Notes under the pieces: model-generated
The model's database searches: none
What the model was told of the DNA's origin: nothing
What the model saw: the letters and a program-made list of their open reading frames with translations, nothing else
DNA from: CALBZH01 sp964538515
Lineage (GTDB): Bacteria > Desulfobacterota > Syntrophobacteria > Syntrophobacterales > Syntrophobacteraceae
Assembly (NCBI GenBank): GCA_964538515.1
Contig: CAZIEW010000019.1
Coordinates: 1-64,000 of the forward strand
Direction: 5' to 3'
DNA: 64,000 nt
Part shown: in pieces, positions 42,271 to 50,361 of the stretch
Position numbering within the stretch: position 1 is the stretch's first letter
Layout of the letters: every line of letters starts with the position of its first letter
Position numbers and translations under genes: made by a program

Positions 42271-43686
42271 TCAGATGTAGGCCTTGTCATACCACTCTTG
42301 AATCTTGGTGAGCGGAATGCCGAGCATGTCATGGTAGATCTTCTTGTTGTCGGCTCCAACCGGACGCCAATGCCAATTGATCCGTCTCGGAGTCTTCTCC
42401 ATGTGGCCGCAGCTGTAGCCGGCATGGAGCAGCATGTCGCCGAACAAGGGATCGTCCAGCCAGCGGACCGTGCCGCGCTCGCGGTAGTGCGGGCTCTCGT
42501 AGACCTCCCGGTCGTTCCGGACGGGCTCGGCCAGAAGCCCCGCATCCTGCAGGATCTTGGCCACCTGGGATCGGGACTTGTCGGCGGCCCATTTCTCGAG
42601 GGCGGCGTAGATTTCCACCTGGGCTTCACCTTCGACCCGGTCCTTGTGGGTTTTGTACTTCTCATAGAGGTGCTGCATGCCGGTGATGGCGCATAGCTCC
42701 TTGAAGTCGGCATCCTGGAAGGCGCTGACCATGACGTACCGCGCACAGTATTTATCCTGGGGATTCTCGGCATCCGGAAAATCGGACTTGCCGCACAGGA
42801 TGATGCCGTGCACCGCCAACTGCGTATCCCAGTTCCCCCAGCGCTGTCGCACGATGCCGAACTTGCCGTACATCGTCGTGGTGTATCCGAGCATGCGGGT
42901 GGGGACCTGCACCTGGGAGAACTCGATCATCGTTCCCAGGCCGGTCTTGCGGCGATGATGGATGGCCGCCAGGATGGAAGCCGTGATCAGGTTCGCCGAT
43001 TGCCAGTCGATGACCCAGTTGGAGTGCTTGGTGCAGTGGCCACCCATGAATTCGTGCATGCCGGTCACCGACGCGAGTCCCGCGTGGGCCTGCCCCAGGA
43101 TGTCGTAGGAACCGCCGAAGATCTTGGGACCGTACCCGAAACCGCCGCCCCAGACGTAAATGAACCGGGGGTTGATCTCGCTCAAGTACCGGTAGCTCAT
43201 TTTCCACTTGTCCAGGGTCCCCGGCCTGTAGAGCTCGGTCAGGCCGTCGAACTTCTTCACCAGCCCGTAAAAGATCTCCACCATCTCGGGAATGTGGTAA
43301 TCCATCGTGATGAAGTACTTGTTGGGGTTGGCGTTGGTGAATCCCAGACCGGTTCCCGTCATGGGACGGGTGTCGTGGAGGGGATAGAGATAGCACTCGT
43401 TGAAGGGAGACGTGTGCCGCATGGCGTCGCCCATCCGGGGCATCTCGATCTTCACGCACTCGGCCCCCAGCTCAGCCAAGTTGGCCACCGAGTGGGGCGT
43501 GAAGATGTACATGGTGCAGCTCAGCCACTTGATCCCCTTGAGCGCTGTCGGCTTGGTGTGCTCGTTGCCCACATCGAAGATCTTCTTGCAGTACTCCTCG
43601 TAGGGCATCTTCCACTCTTCCATCTCACCCTTGCTCTTGGGGCCCGGCAAATCTTCGATGTTCGTGATTCTTGGGTCTTTTGCCAT
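42271..43686 (-). CDS. Family III CoA-transferase, subunit with catalytic Asp
   Basis: The 471-residue product is a class III CoA-transferase (CaiB/BaiF type): LGAECVKIEMP, LSEINPRFIYVWGGGFGYGP, then the Asp in FGGSYDILGQAHAGL where this family forms its acyl-anhydride intermediate. It moves CoA between two acids, such as succinyl-CoA and an aromatic or alkyl succinate. It starts within the stop of the next upstream gene (TAATG), a second family III protein. Paired proteins of this kind occur in benzylsuccinate CoA-transferase (BbsEF). The substrate is unknown. Confidence 0.85.
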   Translation of the reverse strand: MAKDPRITNIEDLPGPKSKGEMEEWKMPYEEYCKKIFDVGNEHTKPTALKGIKWLSCTMYIFTPHSVANLAELGAECVKIEMPRMGDAMRHTSPFNECYLYPLHDTRPMTGTGLGFTNANPNKYFITMDYHIPEMVEIFYGLVKKFDGLTELYRPGTLDKWKMSYRYLSEINPRFIYVWGGGFGYGPKIFGGSYDILGQAHAGLASVTGMHEFMGGHCTKHSNWVIDWQSANLITASILAAIHHRRKTGLGTMIEFSQVQVPTRMLGYTTTMYGKFGIVRQRWGNWDTQLAVHGIILCGKSDFPDAENPQDKYCARYVMVSAFQDADFKELCAITGMQHLYEKYKTHKDRVEGEAQVEIYAALEKWAADKSRSQVAKILQDAGLLAEPVRNDREVYESPHYRERGTVRWLDDPLFGDMLLHAGYSCGHMEKTPRRINWHWRPVGADNKKIYHDMLGIPLTKIQEWYDKAYI

Positions 43687-45170
43687 TAGATCACCCCCTT
43701 TTGCTTCAATTCATTGACCTTGTTCTGGCCGAATCCCACCCACTTCAGGTAGATTTCATAGTTGTCCTGACCCAAATCCCGCCCCATCCACTTGCACCGG
43801 AAGGGCGCGCGCACCTGGTAGGAAGACGGGCTGGATGCGATCAGCAGTGGCCCATAGTCGGTTTCCTGGACGTAGATCCAGGGCCGGTACTTGAAGTGGG
43901 GGAACTCGCAGACCTCGTCGATGAACATGACGGGGCCGGCCGCCAACTGGTATTCGAGGAGTTTTGTTTCGGCCTCGACGCGGTTGGTGTCCCGCAGCCA
44001 GCGCGCCGTTAGGGAGTAGGTCTTAATCAAGGCGTGGAGAGCGTTCCGGGCGCCCATTTCCTTCAGGAAGGGGTCTTCGTGGATCAGACGGCCGAACTGG
44101 GTGAACTCACGCTCCAGACAGAAGCCGATGTTGTACCACAGCTTGTCCGTCTGGCCGCCGATCATCATGTAGCCGTCCTTGCAGGGGTTCCAGGCGTACT
44201 GGTTCAGGTTGGGGTCCCAGCCGCCGGACCTGGCCTTGATGCTGCCATTGAAACCGTACCAGGTGATGTCGAAGTCCAGAATGTCCATGAGCGTCTCGGC
44301 GCCCGTGACCTCGATCATCTGGCCCGTGCCGCCCAGCTCGTCTCTCCAGTACAACGCCGCCAGCGCATTGACGAACCCTTGGCCCCCAGCCACGTAATCC
44401 GCCAGCCAGATGCCCGAACGGGTCGGGTCACCGCCCCGGCCGCGGGGGAGGAGGTCCTGCGCCAAGCCGGTGTTGTGGATCCAGGAGTTGGCGCAGCTCG
44501 CAAACGGCTCCAGCTCCCACTGGCCGAACTTGGATTGCTTGTCCTTCCAGGGGCCCCACTGACCCAACATGCCGACCCAGACGTAGATCATCCTGGGGTT
44601 GGCTTCCTTGAGCTGCCGATAACCGATGCCCAGACCGTCCAGGTATCCGGGGGGCATCCCATCGATCAGGACGTCGACGTTCTTGGCCATCTTCTTGAAG
44701 ATCTCGCGGCCGTCTTCGGTCTCGATGTCCAACGTGATGGCATACTTGTTGACCATCTCGTTGACGAACTCCATGCCGCATTTCTCGCCCGTCTCCTTGT
44801 TGGTCAGCATGTACTCCTCACGACCGAAGGGCGTGAGCTTCCGCAAGGGATCCCCGCCGGGAGGCTCGATCGCCACGACCTCGGCCCCGGCTTCCCCGAA
44901 CAGCGAGGCACAAAACTTGTGGCCCAGCCTCCACAGACCGATATCCAGGACCCTTAGCCCACTGAGAGCCTCATCTTTCGCGTACCGTTTTTCGAACTTC
45001 AGGTTGTCCTCGGCCCAATCGCAGAACTCCAGCGCTTTCCTGCGCTCATACACCGGCTTCACCTGATCATAAGAAGGCGGCGGTGTGACAGGATATGGCC
45101 TGACGTCCATATCCATCAGGCCAATGGTGTCGGCCCTGCTGTTTATTTCGATATCACGATTTTCCGGCAT
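43686..45170 (-). CDS. Family III CoA-transferase-like subunit, catalytic Asp not seen
   Basis: The 494-residue product shares the fold signatures LSGLRVLDIG, FGEAGAEVVAIEPPGGDPL and LGIGYRQLKEANPRMIYVWVG. At the place of the catalytic Asp it reads KFGQWELEPFASC, with no matching Asp. It probably pairs with the downstream intact subunit as a hetero-oligomer. First gene of the operon, with GGAGG before the start. Confidence 0.8.
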   Translation of the reverse strand: MPENRDIEINSRADTIGLMDMDVRPYPVTPPPSYDQVKPVYERRKALEFCDWAEDNLKFEKRYAKDEALSGLRVLDIGLWRLGHKFCASLFGEAGAEVVAIEPPGGDPLRKLTPFGREEYMLTNKETGEKCGMEFVNEMVNKYAITLDIETEDGREIFKKMAKNVDVLIDGMPPGYLDGLGIGYRQLKEANPRMIYVWVGMLGQWGPWKDKQSKFGQWELEPFASCANSWIHNTGLAQDLLPRGRGGDPTRSGIWLADYVAGGQGFVNALAALYWRDELGGTGQMIEVTGAETLMDILDFDITWYGFNGSIKARSGGWDPNLNQYAWNPCKDGYMMIGGQTDKLWYNIGFCLEREFTQFGRLIHEDPFLKEMGARNALHALIKTYSLTARWLRDTNRVEAETKLLEYQLAAGPVMFIDEVCEFPHFKYRPWIYVQETDYGPLLIASSPSSYQVRAPFRCKWMGRDLGQDNYEIYLKWVGFGQNKVNELKQKGVI

Positions 45171-46078
45171 ATCTTACCTCCACTGGTTAGAACCCAACTC
45201 AAGTGTTGATGAAGTGGCCTCGTTTTCAGAGGAACGGCAAAATCCTCCCCAACTGGCGCTTCTCACCTCCTTTCCGTGAAACCGGCCGAGCTTCGTGTCT
45301 TCATCGACCTGCGTCGTCCTTGAAATCCGCAGGCCCCCGTGTTCGACGCGAGATGCATACAGGAAACGGGTATCGCGTTGAGCTGAAGTCAGTAGACCAC
45401 TGAGTGGGGCATCGGGAGCATTGTCAAGCTGCCAGGAATTCGTCCGCATTCTGGAGCGCTGAGCAATGAAATCGATTGGGCAAGTTCAAATCGCAGAGGA
45501 AGCTTCTCATCTGGAGCCATGGTTGGCTCTCGAAGACCGATACAGTCCCCGGGAACCGAGCGCGCATCACCCCCTTTCTCTTCGAGATAGGATTCAAGAT
45601 CCGCATGCAACATGCGACGGGACCCCTCCAGGGTCGCAAACCAAACCTTCCCATTCAGCCTATGCAAGCTGAAATTTAGGCCCATGTGTGTGCATGGATC
45701 TGTGGTGCGTTTGACTGCTTAGAAGGGCATTAACCGCGTTGCGAACTGCCGCCAGTCTGTCGTGTAACCGGACGCAAAGCAACAAAATCAGACGAGAGTG
45801 GTCGAAGGCCGAGTGGAAGTCGATGATGAAGACAGCACGATGAGATCAAATCTCGCATGTTAAGCGCTTTCAGCATACCCTACATCCCATTCATGTCAAG
45901 GGAGAAACGTTTCTTGTGATCCTTTTCCCAACATCGGCGCGAGAGACGAGCCAACCACCCATCGCAAAAAACTTTCCGTGCGGCTTTCGCCGGAATCCAG
46001 GCGAGGACGAGTCATGGCCTTGAATCACCAGCCTTGGCGGCAAGTGTCCGCGGCACGCTGCCGATCAGGGCCCGCGGC
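45171..46078. other. 900-bp stretch without a supported gene
   Basis: Frames are short on both strands. A 98-residue minus-strand frame (45389-45685) has slight protein character but no ribosome binding site. The CoA-transferase operon promoter should lie in the first 200 bp. No repeats or RNA genes are seen. Confidence 0.4.
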
Positions 46079-47005
46079 TCACACATCCACGCCCCTTTTG
46101 CCCCCTCCGGCGCCATCCAATGTCCCCAGCCACTTCCGTGCCTCGGTATATTCACCGTTCAGGCTCAAAGCCATTTCGTAGTCCGCCCGTGCCGCCTCGA
46201 AGCGACCCAATCGCTGTCTCGCCATCCCCCGGTTGCAGAAGGCCTCGACAAAGCCCGGCTCAAGCCGGATGGCCCGCGTGTAATCCGCAACCGCCCCCTC
46301 CAGGTCCCCTTCCAGAAAAAGCATGTTTCCCCGGTTGTTGTAGGCGTTGGCGTAATTGGGATTCACCCACAAAGCCTTCTCATAATCGGACTTGGCGACG
46401 AGGTTGCACCCGCTCCGCTCCTTGGCCAGTCCTCGACTGTTGAGCACGCTTGCAGCGAGCATGCACAGGTGAAATTCGCGAAACCAAGTCGAGCGACGGC
46501 AGTCGAACCCTTGAGGATCCGTAAGATCGATATCCAGGGCTCGATCGCCGATCCGAAGTCGGCTCAAAAGGTGATCCGGTGAAACCAGCATGAGAAGGCT
46601 CAATCCAGCTCGAATCCCCAGAACGGCATACAACGACGTCAAGCCCACGCAGTTGCCAACCGCACGGTGAGTGTCGGGGTCCAATTGAGCATCGACTGCA
46701 TCCGTGACCCGAAACGATTCACCAAAGCGTCTTGGCTTGCTATTCCAAAGATAGTCGAACAAGGCCCTGGCGATCTCCTCATGGAGGTAGAGCGGTGGAC
46801 TCGGCTGCTCCGGCGGCCCCTGACCGCGGTACTTCCGCCAAAAGCGGCGAGAAATCTCATCGATCTTTCCCTGGTAAGCCTCCAAATCGTGCTCGGTTCG
46901 GACACCCGAGAGCACCAGCAGCGATCTTTCGAGCAGACGCACGTTTTGAGCTTTCATCTCTCGAAGCACCGCCAATTCAGGATCAGATCCGCCAAGACGC
47001 ATCAT
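46079..47005 (-). CDS. Transglutaminase-like (SirB1-type) protein with TPRs
   Basis: The 308-residue product has a segment typical of the SirB1/transglutaminase-like family (NCVGLTSLYAVLGIRAGL, with Cys near residue 125, then DHLLSRLRIG). Three TPR repeats follow near the C-terminus (YANAYNNRGNMLFLEGD, FVEAFCNRGMARQRLG). The role is unknown; it is probably cytoplasmic. Confidence 0.75.
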   Translation of the reverse strand: MMRLGGSDPELAVLREMKAQNVRLLERSLLVLSGVRTEHDLEAYQGKIDEISRRFWRKYRGQGPPEQPSPPLYLHEEIARALFDYLWNSKPRRFGESFRVTDAVDAQLDPDTHRAVGNCVGLTSLYAVLGIRAGLSLLMLVSPDHLLSRLRIGDRALDIDLTDPQGFDCRRSTWFREFHLCMLAASVLNSRGLAKERSGCNLVAKSDYEKALWVNPNYANAYNNRGNMLFLEGDLEGAVADYTRAIRLEPGFVEAFCNRGMARQRLGRFEAARADYEMALSLNGEYTEARKWLGTLDGAGGGKRGVDV

Positions 47006-47206
47006 GGTTTTTCAGCCTTCGCTCCCCCGGGCAAGAGTCACCCGGACGATGGATCGGGTTACGCATAAACGAGATTCGCCCCAGGAGGTCATGCGGTCAA
47101 GCGGTAAAGGGTCTTGTAGGAACGCCGTCGCTCTTCTATAATTTTTTCCAAAGGGAGTATGTCGATTTCAATCATCTTCGCACCCCATCACGAGGAGACG
47201 AGCGCC

Positions 47207-47665
47207 ATGGTGGATCCTGACATGATCATTCCGGCAAAGTATGTGGAGGTCCCCGTCGCCGTTCGTTTCGGGGATACCGACCCCTATGGTGTTGTCTATT
47301 TTGCATCGTATTTCCGGTACTGCCATCATGGCATTGAAGAATTCCTCCGCCATGTGGCGCTCCCGCCTCACGAGGTCCTCCGAAACCCCGAGGAAGGCTA
47401 CGGGCTGCCGGTGGTCGGCGCCGCCTGTGATTTCCTCAAGCCCGTCTGGTATGGCGAAACCCTGCGGTTGCGCGTCTTCGTCCTCAATGCACGGAGCAAG
47501 TTGATCACGTTTGGATTTCACTTCTATCGGGCGACCGAGGATGAGCTGGTGGCGAGAGGACAGGCTACCATTGTCGCCATCGATCGGCAATGGCAGTCGC
47601 GGCCGCTTCCCGAGCGCGTGAAGGAGGCCATCGCGAGCTACATGCCTCCCGAGCACGGGTCGTGA
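47207..47665 (+). CDS. Acyl-CoA thioesterase of the 4HBT family
   Basis: The 152-residue hot-dog-fold protein has VRFGDTDPYGVVYFASYFRY, where the first Asp of DTDPYG is the catalytic acid of 4-hydroxybenzoyl-CoA thioesterase-type enzymes. The start at 47207 follows GAGGAG. It lies 22 bp before the radical SAM gene. The substrate is unknown; an aromatic or short-chain acyl-CoA is likely. Confidence 0.88.
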   Translation: MVDPDMIIPAKYVEVPVAVRFGDTDPYGVVYFASYFRYCHHGIEEFLRHVALPPHEVLRNPEEGYGLPVVGAACDFLKPVWYGETLRLRVFVLNARSKLITFGFHFYRATEDELVARGQATIVAIDRQWQSRPLPERVKEAIASYMPPEHGS

Positions 47666-47687
47666 AGTTGAAACCCGAGGTCTGTTC

Positions 47688-49061
47688 ATGATCATAGACG
47701 CCAACAAAGACACGATTCCGCTGGTCCGCAACTTATATCTTCTGCATCATATCCTGCCGGGGCTATTACTGTTCGAAGATTTAAAGGCGGAAATGACACG
47801 AATCGGTCTGGCCGTTGATGAATATAACTACGATGACCGGCTTCAGCCGCGTTTAGAATATCTCCGGAAGAAGGCAGTCATTTTTAGAAACAATGACAAG
47901 AGTATCTACATCAATCGAATCTCCCCTTCATGTATTGCCTGTGAAAAAGGAATCGGGGAGATAATCCTTGACATGGCTCCCAGCTGCCAACGTGAATGCT
48001 ATCATTGCCTCAACGATGTCAGCAGCATTCCGGAGGGGCAGGCCAACGATACCATTGCGGTGATCGATGCGTTTGCTTCGCACCATGAGATCCATTCGTT
48101 CGGCCTGACCGGGGGAGAGCCCCTCTTGTACCGGCGACAGGCCATAGCCAGCCTCCGCCATGTTCACGAGAGCTTCCCGAACGCTCATAAGCGCCTTCAC
48201 ACCAGCGGGGATTTCGTCGATGCGGACCTTCTCGGGGCACTGCGCGAGGTCCGGTTGGATGAGATCCGGTTCAGCATCCGGGAAGCCGATTTCGAGGATT
48301 GGAGCAGGTTCAAGGAAAAGCTGCTCCTTGCCAAGCAGCACATCCCACGTGTCTTGGTGGAAACGTCCATGATTCCGGGGACCCTGGAGAGAATGAAGGC
48401 GATTCTCCGCCAATTGGACGAAATCGATATCTTCGGGATCAACCTGTGCGAATACTGCTATTGCATGCATCATACGGAAGAGCCCGCCAAGCGGCCCTAT
48501 CGGGTCCGGTTTCCTCCTTTCAGAATCCCCTATTTCAGCCGGATGCACCATACCGGAATCCCGATTGCCAGAAGCGACTTGGAAAGCTATGATCTGCTCC
48601 GCTTTGCCCTCGAGACGGGGATGAAGATCGGCCTGCACTACTGCTCGCTTGAAAATCGGCGGACATCCTTGATCTATGCGCTGAATCACGATCTTCGGGA
48701 CGACCCGATTGGGGTCTTCTCCGAGCGGGATTTTTACGTCAAGTCGGCGATGGCCTGCGGAGAAGAGGATGTCATCCGGGTGCTCAAGGTCCTCAAGGAA
48801 AAGGACATTGAAGCGCATCGACTGGTCGACGGACCCGTTCGCTGCCTCGAATTCCCGGTGCGCTTGATCCCCTTGTTAAGAGGCATGAACATTCAGCTGG
48901 GGATCGCATCGGCGGTCATGGAGCCCGCGGGGCTGCCGGTCGGCAACCTGAGCGACAGGACGGCCGCCGGGATCGGGAGCCATCCCCCCGAGAAGGCGAA
49001 GCGCGTGGTGAAAGTTGACTTCACCTCACCCGATCTCTTTGACTTGGACGAAGACATCTGA
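47688..49061 (+). CDS. Radical SAM protein
   Basis: The 457-residue product has the radical SAM cluster motif CQRECYHC near residue 100, in CxxxCxxC form, followed by the SAM-binding GLTGGEPLL. Extra Cys precede it (SCIACEKG). It resembles uncharacterised proteins related to pyruvate formate-lyase activases (COG2108-like), judged by eye. The first 250 bp are AT-rich compared with the rest. It lies between a thioesterase and a COG1900 homocysteine synthesis gene, with close spacing to both. Confidence 0.85.
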   Translation: MIIDANKDTIPLVRNLYLLHHILPGLLLFEDLKAEMTRIGLAVDEYNYDDRLQPRLEYLRKKAVIFRNNDKSIYINRISPSCIACEKGIGEIILDMAPSCQRECYHCLNDVSSIPEGQANDTIAVIDAFASHHEIHSFGLTGGEPLLYRRQAIASLRHVHESFPNAHKRLHTSGDFVDADLLGALREVRLDEIRFSIREADFEDWSRFKEKLLLAKQHIPRVLVETSMIPGTLERMKAILRQLDEIDIFGINLCEYCYCMHHTEEPAKRPYRVRFPPFRIPYFSRMHHTGIPIARSDLESYDLLRFALETGMKIGLHYCSLENRRTSLIYALNHDLRDDPIGVFSERDFYVKSAMACGEEDVIRVLKVLKEKDIEAHRLVDGPVRCLEFPVRLIPLLRGMNIQLGIASAVMEPAGLPVGNLSDRTAAGIGSHPPEKAKRVVKVDFTSPDLFDLDEDI

Positions 49062-49114
49062 AGCGATCCGTGCTGCTTCATTCCCTCTCTAGAACTGAAA
49101 GGTTCGGCACAATC

Positions 49115-50329
49115 ATGGGAGCAATTCAGAAGACCTACCAGGAAATCAACGAAAAGATAAGAAAAGGTCAGGTTGTCGTCGCGACGGCTGAAGAAATGGT
49201 CGGGATCGTGCGCAAGAAAGGGCCCGCCCGCGCAGCTCAGGAAGTGGACGTGGTGACGACGGGAACCTTTGCCCCCATGTGCTCATCAGGCGCCTTCATC
49301 AACTTCGGCCACACGCAGCCGCCCATCAAGGCTTCCAAAGTCTGGCTCAACGATGTCCCCGCCTACGGCGGTTTGGCGGCGGTGGACCTCTACATCGGCG
49401 CGACCGAGCCCACCTACGACGATCCCCTGAACAAGGTGCGCCCCGGATCGTTCGATTACGGCGGAGGCCACGTCATCCACGACCTGGTGGCTGGCAAGCC
49501 CGTCCGCCTCCGGGCCGAGGCCTACGGGACGGACTGTTACCCCAACCGGGCCGTGGAAATGACCGTCACGCTGGACGATCTTCCGTACGCCGTCCTGTGC
49601 AACCCGCGCAACGCTTATCAGAACTACAACTGCGCGGTGAACCTATCCAACAAAACGATTTATACGTACATGGGAACCCTTAAGCCCCGCATGGGCAACG
49701 CCAATTACTCCACCTCGGGTCAGCTCAGCCCACTCCTGAACGATCCCCTCTACCGGACACTCGGTCTCGGGACCCGGATTTTTCTAGGCGGCGCACACGG
49801 TTTTATCGTCTGGCATGGATCCCAGCACAATCCCAACGTCCCGCGCCTGGAAAACGGCGTGCCCAGGGCGCCTGCCGGGACGCTCATGGTGCTGGGGGAC
49901 CTCAAGCAGATGCATCCCCGGTGGCTGTTGGGAGTCAGCCTCCAAGGTTATGGATGCTCTCTGGCTCTCGGCCTCGGCGTTCCCATTCCCATTCTGGACG
50001 AGCACATGGCTGCCCACACCGGAGTCGCGGACGAGGAGATCGTAACCCAGGTGAAAGACTACAGTTTCAACCGGGCCGAGCCCCTCTGTGAGGTCAATTA
50101 CGCCCAGCTGAAGAGCGGCAGCATCACCGTCGAGGGGAAGGAAGTGTCCACGGTACCGCTCTCGAGCTACGTTCGCGCGAAGGAAATCGCCCTCATTCTC
50201 AAGGACGCCATCCAGAAGGGGACGTTCCTGCTCGGGGAGCCTCAGCAGCTGCTGCCTGCCCCTCTCGTCCCCAAGCACAAGACGGACGACACGGTCATCA
50301 AGGAGTTCGAGAAGCCTCCGCTCGCTTGA
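49115..50329 (+). CDS. Homocysteine biosynthesis protein (COG1900/HcyBio, DUF39)
   Basis: The 404-residue product matches the family that makes homocysteine from aspartate semialdehyde and sulfide in methanogens and many strict anaerobes. Conserved Cys residues are seen in TGTFAPMCSSGAFINFG (Cys56) and YGTDCYPNRA, the latter where the family has its second catalytic Cys. The start at 49115 fits the family N-terminus. The usual ferredoxin/NIL-domain partner is not adjacent. Confidence 0.88.
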   Translation: MGAIQKTYQEINEKIRKGQVVVATAEEMVGIVRKKGPARAAQEVDVVTTGTFAPMCSSGAFINFGHTQPPIKASKVWLNDVPAYGGLAAVDLYIGATEPTYDDPLNKVRPGSFDYGGGHVIHDLVAGKPVRLRAEAYGTDCYPNRAVEMTVTLDDLPYAVLCNPRNAYQNYNCAVNLSNKTIYTYMGTLKPRMGNANYSTSGQLSPLLNDPLYRTLGLGTRIFLGGAHGFIVWHGSQHNPNVPRLENGVPRAPAGTLMVLGDLKQMHPRWLLGVSLQGYGCSLALGLGVPIPILDEHMAAHTGVADEEIVTQVKDYSFNRAEPLCEVNYAQLKSGSITVEGKEVSTVPLSSYVRAKEIALILKDAIQKGTFLLGEPQQLLPAPLVPKHKTDDTVIKEFEKPPLA

Positions 50330-50361
50330 GCGGCGCCCCGATTGGATGTCCTTGCATCCTC

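Noticed and set aside
45389..45685. 98-codon minus-strand ORF before the CoA-transferase operon
   Set aside because: No ribosome binding site and no recognisable motif; weak protein character only.
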